A stretch of DNA of 21,957 bases from a virus: the IMG/VR virus record IMGVR_UViG_3300042471_000435, positions 1-21,957 of that record; one strand, 5' to 3'. The notes below the pieces were generated by a model. That model worked only from the letters and a program-made list of their open reading frames with translations. It searched no databases and had not been told where the DNA came from. Position numbers and translations under genes: made by a program. The first letter of the stretch is position 1, and each line of letters opens with the position of its first letter. This document shows, piece after piece, positions 5,730 to 14,368 of this stretch.

Positions 5730-7119
5730 TATAATTTTAGATACCAACCCTACAAATGGAACGAGTTTTTTGTTTTCCGTTAATGTGGTTAGCGAATATC
5801 AAACCAATTATTTTAGTGGAGTTTTTAAAACCACTCCGGTAAATACAGATGATATATTGATTGGTGTTGATGCTAACGCTTCAGCGACAAACCTATTAAC
5901 CTATTTACAAGCATTTGCAGTTCCAGATTATATTACTTTTACAAGAACTGCTAATATTGTTCATTGTGATGTTGAGCCTGACAATTCAAGCGAAGGGAAT
6001 ATCAATATAAGTTATAGTGGAACTGCCGGTATTACTTATGAAATAATTAACACCAATGTTGAGTTAGAATTAACTTATGCTTTAGTAAGAAGCACTTATT
6101 CTTTACGCATAACTCCAAACGTTTTATTTGATACGGTAACAATGGAGTTCTTTGCGTATAGTCCGGATGTAAATACAATACCAACACTACCAAATTATGA
6201 ACTATCGAAGCAGGTTGTTCAGTTAGGCCAAAGCACAATATCTTTTGACATTAATCATTTGATAAAAGAGAATACAAATCCTGGCATTGATAATTATCTT
6301 TTGGCAGGAGTTCAACCAACGCAACCCGATGCAACATGTTGGGTAAAATATAACGCTTTGTGTTTTGATTATAACGATCAAGTTTTTCAAGTTGAAGGAA
6401 CTATTTTAGCGATGTATGGTTATGGCTATTTTAATCAGGGTTTCAATCCACAATTATCAAGCAAGGTTTTAATATCAAATAACAATCAAAGACATTTTAG
6501 AGATAATGATAACAGGTTGTATTTTATAACTGATGGATTAACATCTTTGGAGGTAAATGGCACTCCAATAACTATTACTGCCAATTTAGATTTGAATACA
6601 GAGTACATTCAAAGCATAAATTTAAAAGACTACGATAGTGGCGATGCTATAACTTGTGAATTTGTTTACGAGGATGAAACTCGCACAATTACTTACTATG
6701 TTTTAGATGGTTGTAGGTATCCGGTTATCAACTGCGTATTTATAAATAAGTTCGGATTTCCACAATCATTTTTTCTTACGTTGGTAAATAAAATAACAGA
6801 CGAAGTTGATGGCGAAGATTACAGAGGGTTGACTTCTAACTTTGGGATTTACAATACAACGGATCACCAATACAGCACGTTTAATTTAAACGGAAGAAGC
6901 GGAATTGTTTGTAATACTGATTACTTGAATGAAGTAGAAAACGAGAACGTAAAACAAATGCTATTGTCAGAGAAGAAATGGTTTATTGAAGATGGCGAGA
7001 TACTTCCGGTTAATTTAGAAAGCAAATCCGTAGCGTATAAAACGCAATTAAATGACAAGTTGATACAATATTCTTTCAACTTTAAATATTCATTTGACAT
7101 TATAAATAACGTACAATAA
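5713..7119 (+). CDS. Large tail/baseplate structural protein, 468 aa
   Basis: Almost entirely beta-rich with Thr/Asn/Ser-rich loops. A segment around residues 334-357 (CRYPVINCVFINKFGFPQSF) resembles the C-x-PY-x3-FVNKFG-x3-D motif of tail proteins in Bacteroidota phages, where a conserved turn precedes a long beta domain. It has no signal peptide and no enzymatic motif. It is followed with a one-base stop/start overlap (TAATG) by an even larger tail protein. A distal-tail or baseplate role is likely. The position before the tape measure, rather than after it, is unusual. Confidence 0.6.
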   Translation: MGKRLNIILDTNPTNGTSFLFSVNVVSEYQTNYFSGVFKTTPVNTDDILIGVDANASATNLLTYLQAFAVPDYITFTRTANIVHCDVEPDNSSEGNINISYSGTAGITYEIINTNVELELTYALVRSTYSLRITPNVLFDTVTMEFFAYSPDVNTIPTLPNYELSKQVVQLGQSTISFDINHLIKENTNPGIDNYLLAGVQPTQPDATCWVKYNALCFDYNDQVFQVEGTILAMYGYGYFNQGFNPQLSSKVLISNNNQRHFRDNDNRLYFITDGLTSLEVNGTPITITANLDLNTEYIQSINLKDYDSGDAITCEFVYEDETRTITYYVLDGCRYPVINCVFINKFGFPQSFFLTLVNKITDEVDGEDYRGLTSNFGIYNTTDHQYSTFNLNGRSGIVCNTDYLNEVENENVKQMLLSEKKWFIEDGEILPVNLESKSVAYKTQLNDKLIQYSFNFKYSFDIINNVQ

Positions 7120-9587
7120 TGATAGGAACTAACCTATACATATTAGATATAAACAACCCTGATAATTTTATAAAGGTTGATTTGTTTAAGGATGAAAACT
7201 TTGAGTTAAATTCAAGCGTTCAAAACATAAACGATATTTCAAAAACCTTTAGCGATTTTTCGCAGTCGTTTACAGTTCCAGCAAGTAATACCAATAATAG
7301 AATATTTCAACACTATTATAACTCTGATGTCGATGGGAGTTTCAATCCTAACATTCGTGTAAGCTCGTTGATTGAGATTGGCAGTTTACCTTTTAGATAT
7401 GGACTGATTCAGTTGGAAGATGTAAAGTTAAAAAACGCTCAACCTACAAGTTATACAATTCGTTTCTTTTCAAAAGTAGTAAACCTATCTGATAGTTTTG
7501 GAGATGATGAGTTGACAGTTTTAGACTTGTCAGAGTTTGACCATGATTTTACGAGAAGTATTGTTTTTGATGCAACGCAAGATGAAAGTATAAATAATGG
7601 CGATATTTATTATCCATTAATTTCAAGCATAAGAAACTTTCAAATCGGAACAGGAAATACTGATGATATTACAAACGTTTTAGGAGAGATAAAATACACT
7701 GATTTAAAACCTGCTTTAAGAGTAATTCGAATAATAGAAGCTATTGAAAATAAATATAATATTTCATTTGATAGGGAGTTTTTAAATCGTGCTGCTTTTG
7801 GTAATTTGTTTATGTGGTTGCATTCTTATTCAGGTCAAATAAAAGTTCTTTCAACAGCATTAAGTATAGATTATACAACTTTGACAACATCAGTTGCTGG
7901 ATGGAGTGTTCCAAGTCCGGAGATAAATATTACTACTAATTCGGTTGCCATAGATTGGGATACTAATTTTAGTGCTTTTAATATAAGACCAAATTATAAA
8001 AGAGCAAAAGTATTTGTTAAAATAATTACAACATCTACTTATCCTTATATTTTAGAAGTTTTCGATAATGGTGTTTTATACAATACCTATGATAATTTAT
8101 TTCAAACTACAAATACTCAAATTTACAATAAAAGAGAAGATGGAGATGCATCAAATCATTTGTTCACTTTTAAAGTTTCAAGTATAGGCGGTAATTTAAC
8201 TTTTACATCTGAATTAAGATATGAAGGTTGGATATATTATTATCCTTTAGATTATCCCCCTGATTCGATTACAAAAAGAATTTTAACTGCAACTTCAGCA
8301 AGTCAAACAACAGCTAATTCTATTTTAAAAATATCTGAACAAATACCAAAATTAAAGGTTAGAGATTTTATTACTTCAATTATAAAAATGTTCAATTTGG
8401 TTTTAACACCAATTTCGAATAATAGCTTTTCTTTTATTCCTTTGGATGATTGGTATAGTAAGGGTAAATTAGTTGATATTACCAAATATATAGACACGAA
8501 AGATATTACAATTAAAAAACCGAAGCTATTTAAACGTATAGATTTTAAACATCAAAAATCGGGGCAAATATTAAATGAGCGATTTAGAGAAGGTAATGGA
8601 CTTGATTTAGGTTATGGCGATTTGGCCACTACTTACGATATTGATGGCGGTGAGTTAAAAGTTGAAACGCAGTTCGATAACTTAATGTTTGAGCGATTAA
8701 CAGATAGATCAACAGACGATATTACTAACGTTCAAGTTGGAAAGTCTATTGATAAAACTTTGCAACCTTATATCGGAAAGCCTTATTTATTTTATCGTGC
8801 CGGATATCAGTTTTATGACTTGCCAATTAAGGCTGATAGCAATCCCGATTTAGATTATACTTGGTTTACATCGACTGAAAATGATAGCATTTTTGAGCAA
8901 GTTACTCAATCGGTAAACTTTTCTGCTGATGTAAGTACGTTTTTGTACTCTGAAATAACAAATAATCTATTCAGCAACTATTGGCAGGACTATATTTCGG
9001 ACTTATATTCAACAAAAAGACGATTAGGCAATTACCGAGCGCATTTACCAATAGGCAAAATGATTGATATTAACCTAAATGATAGGATACAAATAAGCGA
9101 TAAGGCTTATGTTATCAACTCAATGAAGTCTAATCTCACCACAGGAGAGGTAAATTATGAACTATTGAACTATATCGGATTACCTTTTAAGAGTATAAAT
9201 TCAATTATATCGATTACAGTTGATACTATTGAATACTCTGTTGATACAACTGATATAAGTGCTGATGCAACCTATTACTATTTACCACAATATTCGCCAT
9301 TTGAAAATGGCATTCAATACACAGAACTATCGGTTACAAGTGGAGCGCAAGATTATGATTTAAAAATACTTGCCAATAGTCCTTATGTAGTTACTAAAGT
9401 AGATACAGGTGATGGTGTTGGATGGGTTGATTTAGAAAATAGTTTTGGAAATACAAGTGCATATCTTTTAATTAAAGTTTCAGAGTATACGGCTGCAATA
9501 ACAAACCCGATTTTAGAAAGAAGCATGGAGTTAGATGTTGTTATCGGACTTGACACTTTTACATTAACAATAACACAAACACAATGA
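7119..9587 (+). CDS. Tail structural protein with C-terminal BACON-like domain, 822 aa
   Basis: The N-terminus has a segment resembling the family start VDLFKDENFELNSSVQNIND and then ISKTFSDFSQSFTVPAS (about residues 20-57). I know this from Bacteroidota phage tail/baseplate proteins. The middle is beta-rich. The last about 85 residues look like a BACON (Bacteroidetes-associated carbohydrate-binding often N-terminal) or related Ig-like domain: YVVTKVDTGDGVGWVDLE, a Ser/Gly-rich turn, LLIKVSEY, then ERSMELDVVIG and a final TLTITQTQ. Such a domain could bind surface glycans. The ATG of the next small gene overlaps the stop. It is probably exposed at the tail tip. Confidence 0.6.
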   Translation: MIGTNLYILDINNPDNFIKVDLFKDENFELNSSVQNINDISKTFSDFSQSFTVPASNTNNRIFQHYYNSDVDGSFNPNIRVSSLIEIGSLPFRYGLIQLEDVKLKNAQPTSYTIRFFSKVVNLSDSFGDDELTVLDLSEFDHDFTRSIVFDATQDESINNGDIYYPLISSIRNFQIGTGNTDDITNVLGEIKYTDLKPALRVIRIIEAIENKYNISFDREFLNRAAFGNLFMWLHSYSGQIKVLSTALSIDYTTLTTSVAGWSVPSPEINITTNSVAIDWDTNFSAFNIRPNYKRAKVFVKIITTSTYPYILEVFDNGVLYNTYDNLFQTTNTQIYNKREDGDASNHLFTFKVSSIGGNLTFTSELRYEGWIYYYPLDYPPDSITKRILTATSASQTTANSILKISEQIPKLKVRDFITSIIKMFNLVLTPISNNSFSFIPLDDWYSKGKLVDITKYIDTKDITIKKPKLFKRIDFKHQKSGQILNERFREGNGLDLGYGDLATTYDIDGGELKVETQFDNLMFERLTDRSTDDITNVQVGKSIDKTLQPYIGKPYLFYRAGYQFYDLPIKADSNPDLDYTWFTSTENDSIFEQVTQSVNFSADVSTFLYSEITNNLFSNYWQDYISDLYSTKRRLGNYRAHLPIGKMIDINLNDRIQISDKAYVINSMKSNLTTGEVNYELLNYIGLPFKSINSIISITVDTIEYSVDTTDISADATYYYLPQYSPFENGIQYTELSVTSGAQDYDLKILANSPYVVTKVDTGDGVGWVDLENSFGNTSAYLLIKVSEYTAAITNPILERSMELDVVIGLDTFTLTITQTQ

Positions 9588-9733
9588 TAGGGAATTTAGT
9601 AGAATTATTAAACACAATGGATTTTTATAACGGAAGCGATAATATAGAATTTGCAAAAGGTGCTTATAGATGTCCCAGAACTTTTAAAGAAACGATTAAA
9701 CAATATAAGAGATGGCTATTAAGAAAGTTGTAG
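9584..9733 (+). CDS. Small conserved tail-block protein, 49 aa
   Basis: ATG at 9584 overlaps the previous stop (ATGA) and TAG is at 9731-9733, overlapping the tape measure start by 22 bases. The translation (MIGNLVELLNTMDFY start, then IEFAKGAYRCPRTFKE) is compact, with a basic helical end. The two overlaps argue for coupled translation and a real gene. It lies between the tail-tip protein and the tape measure. Function is unknown; a tail-assembly accessory is possible. Confidence 0.65.
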   Translation: MIGNLVELLNTMDFYNGSDNIEFAKGAYRCPRTFKETIKQYKRWLLRKL

Positions 9734-11625
9734 AGATAGATGTTGACGTAGTTCGTGCCAATGGCGGTTTAGAAAACTTCACGCAAAATTTTAAGAAAAG
9801 CGAGGAAGCAGCCAAATCTTTAAAGACTCAATTACGAGAGGCGCAATTAGAAGTAGCAACCTTATCTGAAAAGTTTGGTGATACTTCACGAGAGGCGGTT
9901 GAGGCTGCTAAAAGAGCGGCAGAATTAAAAGATAAAATTGGTGATGCAAAAGCGTTAACAGATGCATTTAATCCTGATGCAAAATTCAAGGCATTGAGCG
10001 GAGCGTTGACAGGTGTTGCGGGTGGATTTAGTGTTGTTACCGGATTAATGGGAACGCTTGGATCAGAAAGCAAAGAAGTAGAAGGAGCGATTTTAAAAGT
10101 TCAATCTGCTATGGCCATAGCAAGTGGCGCACAAGCATTAGGAGAAAGCATAGATTCATTTAAACAACTTGGCGCAGTAGTTAAATCCTTTTCATTAGTT
10201 CAAAAAATTAGCACAGCGGCTCAATGGCTTTGGAATGCTGCCATGGCTGCCAATCCAATAGGCGCAATTGTAGTTGTTGTTACTGCATTAATTACTGCCG
10301 GTTATGCTTTGGTAAAAATGTTTATTTCAAGTTCAGAGGCGGCAGATATGGCAGCGGCTAATAATAAAAAATTAGCAAAGCAAATGGATTTACTTTCTGA
10401 AAGTATTGCCAAAGCAAATGCAGAAGGAGATTTAAATAGAGAAACGCAGTACAGAATGGCTGAAGCATCAGGCGCAAGTACAAAAGCGTTAAGAGAATTA
10501 AATATTGCTTTAGCTGACCAAGCCATAGCGCAGAAAAAAGCAAATGCAGAGAAAGCACAAGCAATATATTTTAGTACATTACAAAGTGATGCCGATGAGG
10601 AACAAACCAAAAAAGCAAAAGAATTATTTGAGAAAGCAAATAAAGATTATGCAGATGCTATAAATGCACGTACAAAAATAAGAATTGACAATCAAGTTCA
10701 AGAAGTTCAAGAGGCAACTAATGCGAGAGAAAAAGCAGCGGAAGCACAAAAGAAACATAATGATGAATTATTAGAAAAACAAAAGAAAGCAAATCAAGAA
10801 CGTATTGATGAGTTTTTAAGATTAAAACGTGCTGAAACTGACATTGCAAATCAAGCGGCTTTGGACAGAGAAAAAGCAGATACCGCTTTTTTTGATAAAG
10901 AAATGGAAGCTAAAAAAAACAATGAGCTTTCTAAAATGACTGAACAAGAAGCGGATTTAGAACGAGTACGTTTAAAATATGAAACTGATTTAGCTTATGC
11001 TGAACAAAATGGATTAGATGCAAGTGCTTTAAAAGAATCGCAAGAAAATGAAATTAATGAAATTAATTTAAAATATCAAAAACAAGATTATGATAATAAA
11101 AAAGCGGGTGCTGATGCAGAAATTAAAATAGAAGAAGAAAAACAAGCCGCAAAAGAAAAAGCATTACAATCAATGTCATCTGGTCTTAAAACAGCAGCAA
11201 CTTTATTAGGTGAAAGTACAGCAGCTGGAAAAGCAGCAGCAATAGCAGCAACAACAATAGACACAATACAATCAGGAGTTTCAGCATTTAAAGGAATGGT
11301 GGCAGCAGTACCTGGTCCTGTTGGTATTGCTTTGGGAGCAGTTGCAGCAGCTGGTGCATTAGCTTCAGGTTACGCATCTGTTAAAAAGATTTTAGCAGTT
11401 AAAACTCCAGGCGGAGGAGGCGGAGGCGGAGGTGTAGGAGGCGGAGGAAGCGCACCTGCTCCTCCACCACAATTTAATATTGTAGGTCAAAGTTCAACTA
11501 ACCAATTATCGCAAACTATTGCAGGTCAGCAGAACAGACCTATACAAACTTACGTTGTGGGTAACCAAGTAAGCACACAGCAATCTTTAGACAGAAATGC
11601 GGTGGCTACTTCAACTTTTGGATAA
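9712..11625 (+). CDS. Tape measure protein
   Basis: 637 aa. The first about 100 residues form charged coiled coil (KKSEEAAKSLKTQLREAQLE). A hydrophobic segment lies near residues 175-205 (PIGAIVVVVTALITAGYAL), then a long helical coiled-coil region (about 230-500) rich in Ala, Lys, Glu and Gln. An Ala/Gly hydrophobic region (about 505-560) and a polyglycine/proline linker (about 567-590) follow. This is the normal make-up of phage tape measures, which set tail length and lie in the tail lumen. At roughly 1.5 angstrom per residue this suggests a tail near 95 nm. The promoter-like element B follows directly. Confidence 0.85.
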   Translation: MAIKKVVEIDVDVVRANGGLENFTQNFKKSEEAAKSLKTQLREAQLEVATLSEKFGDTSREAVEAAKRAAELKDKIGDAKALTDAFNPDAKFKALSGALTGVAGGFSVVTGLMGTLGSESKEVEGAILKVQSAMAIASGAQALGESIDSFKQLGAVVKSFSLVQKISTAAQWLWNAAMAANPIGAIVVVVTALITAGYALVKMFISSSEAADMAAANNKKLAKQMDLLSESIAKANAEGDLNRETQYRMAEASGASTKALRELNIALADQAIAQKKANAEKAQAIYFSTLQSDADEEQTKKAKELFEKANKDYADAINARTKIRIDNQVQEVQEATNAREKAAEAQKKHNDELLEKQKKANQERIDEFLRLKRAETDIANQAALDREKADTAFFDKEMEAKKNNELSKMTEQEADLERVRLKYETDLAYAEQNGLDASALKESQENEINEINLKYQKQDYDNKKAGADAEIKIEEEKQAAKEKALQSMSSGLKTAATLLGESTAAGKAAAIAATTIDTIQSGVSAFKGMVAAVPGPVGIALGAVAAAGALASGYASVKKILAVKTPGGGGGGGGVGGGGSAPAPPPQFNIVGQSSTNQLSQTIAGQQNRPIQTYVVGNQVSTQQSLDRNAVATSTFG

Positions 11626-11634
11626 AAAAAATAT

Positions 11635-11660
11635 ATCACTAAAAAAAAAAATCGTTATAT
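11635..11660 (+). promoter_or_regulatory. Phage late promoter candidate B (ATCA-N13-TCGTTATAT)
   Basis: ATCA (11635-11638), 13 bases ending in eleven A, then TCGTTATAT (11652-11660), 4 bases, and the ATG at 11665. The spacing matches copies A and C to the base, although the spacer is A-rich here and T-rich there. It fills the 39-base gap after the tape measure gene. Confidence 0.6.
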
Positions 11661-11664
11661 AGTT

Positions 11665-12774
11665 ATGAAAACATACGAGTTATTCTTATCGGATGAAGAT
11701 TTACAAGGGGTGGATTCTATTTCGGTAGTTGGATCTCCGGCCATGGAGAGCAAGTTTATTGCTTTGGCAGAAGAAAAAAAAGTACAGTTTGCTAAAATCG
11801 ATAATGAAAAGAAAATTTTATTAGGGGTTGCATTGATTCCCGAAAAAAAGATTTATCGATTTGACGAAAAAACAAAGGAAGAATACTATGTTTATTTTTC
11901 TAAAGAAACAATAAAACGTGCCTCGGAATTGTATCTTAAAAAAGGCAATCAAAGTAACGCAAATTTAGAACATTCTAAATATACTTTGAATGGAACAATC
12001 GTAGAGAGTTGGATTGTTGAAGATTTAGAAAAAGATAAGACAGCATTATACGGAATTGATGCGCCTGTTGGCAGTTGGGTTGTTGCTATGAAAATAGAAG
12101 ATGAAGAGCAATGGCAATTGTGTAAAGATAACGGAAGCGGATTTTCAATAGAAGGTATGTTTGACGAAAAAGTAACATTAACAAAAGTAAATATGGATTT
12201 TAAACAAATGAAAGACGATTTGCTAAATGAGTTTAAAACTCTTTTAGGCAAACAAGTTAAATTGGCCGAATGGAAGACAGAAGATGGCAGTTTAACATTG
12301 GTAACAGAAACTGAAATGCCGGAGATTGGTGGTACTATTTCAGTTTTAACTCCTGATGGAAATGTTCCTGCTCCAATTGGAGAGTACGTTCTTAATGATG
12401 GAACTAAAATTTCAGTTGCAGAAGTTGGCATAATTGCAGAGATTTCAGCAAAAGAAGAAGAAGAAGTAGTTGAAGCACCGGTTGAAGAAATGGCTGCTCC
12501 TGCATCAGTAAACACAAGTGAGGTTTCAGATTTGAAAAATGCTATTAGTTCAATGCTAATTAAATTCAATGAGAATTTAGAGCAAAGATTTTCAGCAATC
12601 GAAACTAAATTATCGGAGCAAGTTAAAGAAAATGAAACTTTAAAAGTTGAACTTTCAGAAACTCCTGCGGTAACAAAAACAAAAATTGCACCAATACAAG
12701 CTACAACAGAAAAACCAAAAACTTTAAAAGGAAGATTAGCTTTATCATTAACAGAATTAAAAAATAAAAACTAA
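11665..12774 (+). CDS. XkdF-like prohead protease fused to a scaffold-like region
   Basis: 369 aa. Residues about 50-175 match the XkdF-like/Peptidase S78 type: IPEKKIYRFDEK, YYVYFSKETIKRASELYL, NANLEHS with the likely catalytic H103, then GFSIEGMF with the likely nucleophile S161. The rest holds an acidic linker (about 260-280) and a coiled coil (about 285-330, LKNAISSMLIKFNENLEQRF), ending in a basic tail. That C-terminus fits a scaffolding function, so one protein could direct shell assembly and then degrade itself and process the shell. It lies directly before the major capsid gene (6-base gap), the usual protease-capsid order, and starts a unit headed by element B. Confidence 0.8.
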   Translation: MKTYELFLSDEDLQGVDSISVVGSPAMESKFIALAEEKKVQFAKIDNEKKILLGVALIPEKKIYRFDEKTKEEYYVYFSKETIKRASELYLKKGNQSNANLEHSKYTLNGTIVESWIVEDLEKDKTALYGIDAPVGSWVVAMKIEDEEQWQLCKDNGSGFSIEGMFDEKVTLTKVNMDFKQMKDDLLNEFKTLLGKQVKLAEWKTEDGSLTLVTETEMPEIGGTISVLTPDGNVPAPIGEYVLNDGTKISVAEVGIIAEISAKEEEEVVEAPVEEMAAPASVNTSEVSDLKNAISSMLIKFNENLEQRFSAIETKLSEQVKENETLKVELSETPAVTKTKIAPIQATTEKPKTLKGRLALSLTELKNKN

Positions 12775-12780
12775 AAACAA

Positions 12781-13695
12781 ATGGCAACAACAACAACAGT
12801 AAACAGTTCCTATGCAGGAACGGTGGCAGGTGAAATTATAGGGAAAGCTTTTAAAGAAGCAGACACTATTCAGAGAGGTTTGGTAACAATTTTACCAAAT
12901 ATTCCTGTAAAACAAGTAATCCGTAAAATTGACTACGGAAATGGTAGAACAGATTATTCTTGTGGTTTCACTCCTGCGGGAAGTGTAACTCTTGACGAGG
13001 TAATTTTAGAGCCAAAGAAAATCAAAAACGAGGCTGAACTTTGTAAAGAAGATTTCAGAAATGTATGGGATACTGCTTCAATGGGGTTCTCTGCTCACAA
13101 CGACAATATGCCGGTTGATGAGGAAGCTGCATTATTAGTTGAAATTTTAGCTGATACAGCACAAGCTACTGATTCAGATATTTGGATTGGAGATGCAGCA
13201 GACGATGGACATTTTGATGGATTTATCACTGCTTTTTTAGGAGATGGAACTGTTATTGATGTAGCATCACCTGTTGCTATCACAAAATCAAATGTAATTT
13301 CTAAAATCGAGGCTACTATGGCTGCTGTGCCTGTAGCTTTGAGAAGAAAAACAGATTTAGTTTTTGCAATATCAAGCGATGTGGCTTTGTTTTACCAACA
13401 AGCTTTAGTTAGCGCAGGTATTTCAAATGGTTTAGGTGGTGATGATTTCCAATTACGTTATGGAAATTATGTACTTGAAATCATAAATGGTTTACCTGAC
13501 TCAACTATGGTAGTTTATCAAAAGAAAAATTTATATTTTGGAACAGGTTTACTTTCGGATCATAATGAAGTGCGTATCAAAGACATGGATGATACTGATT
13601 TGAGCGGAACAGTTCGTTACAAAATGGTTTATACTGCCGGAGTACAATATGTAAGAGGTGCAGAGGTTGTGTTATACACTACATATACACTTTAA
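12781..13695 (+). CDS. Major capsid protein
   Basis: 304 aa, opening MATTTTVNSSYAGTVAGEII. The segments VTLDEVILEPKKIKNEAELC and then EDFRNVW (residues about 70-95) match a Bacteroidota phage major capsid family, probably with the HK97 fold. The protein is soluble, acidic and Gly/Asp-rich. It follows the protease/scaffold gene and is ended by a hairpin terminator, as expected for the most abundant structural product. The length is in the normal range for HK97-type shells. The fold is inferred from context and family memory. Confidence 0.8.
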   Translation: MATTTTVNSSYAGTVAGEIIGKAFKEADTIQRGLVTILPNIPVKQVIRKIDYGNGRTDYSCGFTPAGSVTLDEVILEPKKIKNEAELCKEDFRNVWDTASMGFSAHNDNMPVDEEAALLVEILADTAQATDSDIWIGDAADDGHFDGFITAFLGDGTVIDVASPVAITKSNVISKIEATMAAVPVALRRKTDLVFAISSDVALFYQQALVSAGISNGLGGDDFQLRYGNYVLEIINGLPDSTMVVYQKKNLYFGTGLLSDHNEVRIKDMDDTDLSGTVRYKMVYTAGVQYVRGAEVVLYTTYTL

Positions 13696-13703
13696 TAAAT
13701 AAC

Positions 13704-13730
13704 AAGGCGGTTGAAAATACCGCCTTATTT
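13704..13730 (+). terminator. Hairpin terminator after the capsid gene
   Basis: AAGGCGGT (13704-13711) pairs perfectly with ACCGCCTT (13719-13726) across a 7-base loop, followed by ATTT. The stem is strong for so AT-rich a genome, but the T-tract is short. It may therefore reduce rather than stop transcription into the next gene. Confidence 0.7.
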
Positions 13731-13744
13731 AAAACATTATAATA

Positions 13745-14281
13745 ATGGCAGCGTGTGAATTTATAACAAACGGCAGACTTTTAGAATGCAAAAATTTTAC
13801 AGGTGGTTTAGTTAATGCTTTTTTTGCTCAATTTTCAGATATTGGCGCAACGGTAGTTAATTCAGAACTTACAGGATTGGGAACTTTAGATGAAGTTTTT
13901 AAATTTGAATTAAAAAATACAGGTAATACTTATGTTGAAACTGAAACAGCATCAAGAGATAACGGAACTATTTTTTATGATAGTCAATTAAGTTTGATGT
14001 TGACCGGCTTAACTGCTGCGTTGGTTAATCAAGCTAAATTGCTTTCAAGAGATAGAATGTTAATTTTTTTAGAAGATAACAATGGAACATTCCATGCTAT
14101 TGGATTAAAAAATGGTGTTGATAAAACAACAGGAACAAGAGAATTAGGTGGTGCTTTAGGTGATTTCTACGGATTGAAATTGACTTTACAAGCATTAGAG
14201 CCTGAAACTGCTCCAATATTATCAGGTGCAGCAGTAACTTCTTTACTTAATATGGTTTCTGACCAATATGTAAACGATTAA
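13745..14281 (+). CDS. Candidate major tail (tube) protein
   Basis: 178 aa, opening MAACEFITNGRLLECKNFTG. The order GR-x2-E-C-K-x4-GGL, then FELKNTGNTYVETETASRDN (about residues 56-75), then LMLTGLTAALVNQAKLL and the GGALGDFYGLKLTLQ end (about 135-150) matches a family common in Bacteroidota siphoviruses, which I take to be the tail tube subunit. It lies between two terminators, which suggests separate, high-level dosage as expected for the tube. It lies far from the other tail genes. A minor capsid or decoration protein is the alternative. Confidence 0.55.
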   Translation: MAACEFITNGRLLECKNFTGGLVNAFFAQFSDIGATVVNSELTGLGTLDEVFKFELKNTGNTYVETETASRDNGTIFYDSQLSLMLTGLTAALVNQAKLLSRDRMLIFLEDNNGTFHAIGLKNGVDKTTGTRELGGALGDFYGLKLTLQALEPETAPILSGAAVTSLLNMVSDQYVND

Positions 14282-14300
14282 GTTTTTTTAAAGTAAATAT

Positions 14301-14336
14301 AAAAGACAGCGTATTAAGTTATGCTGTCTTTTTTTT
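14301..14336 (+). terminator. Strong Rho-independent terminator
   Basis: AAAAGACAGC (14301-14310) pairs with GCTGTCTTTT (14323-14332). The stem can extend inward by one G-T and two A-T pairs to a 6-base loop (14314-14319), and T8 follows (14329-14336). It separates the candidate tail tube gene from the unit headed by promoter element C, which starts three bases further on. Confidence 0.88.
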
Positions 14337-14338
14337 GT

Positions 14339-14364
14339 ATCAAAAAGTTTTTTTTTCGTTATAT
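14339..14364 (+). promoter_or_regulatory. Phage late promoter candidate C (ATCA-N13-TCGTTATAT)
   Basis: ATCA (14339-14342), 13 bases including eight T, then TCGTTATAT (14356-14364), 4 bases, and the ATG at 14369. It closely resembles copy A outside the core as well (ATCAAAA at the left, T-run, TTATATT at the right). It lies directly after a strong terminator, where a new promoter is needed. Confidence 0.7.
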
Positions 14365-14368
14365 TAGT

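Noticed and set aside
6360-6390. Minus-strand TCGTTATAA within a tail gene
   Set aside because: No ATCA at the right distance and no minus-strand gene follows.
11949-12569. Long antisense ORF (206 codons) opposite the protease/scaffold gene
   Set aside because: It is the complement of a well-supported gene; the Ser-rich translation is what results from reading opposite a Glu/Lys/Thr-rich gene, and no minus-strand signal precedes it.
14321-14368. Earlier in-frame ATG for the 96-aa gene
   Set aside because: It lies within the terminator hairpin and upstream of the late element, and would add a low-quality Phe/Lys-rich peptide; ATG 14369 has the conserved spacing to TCGTTATAT.
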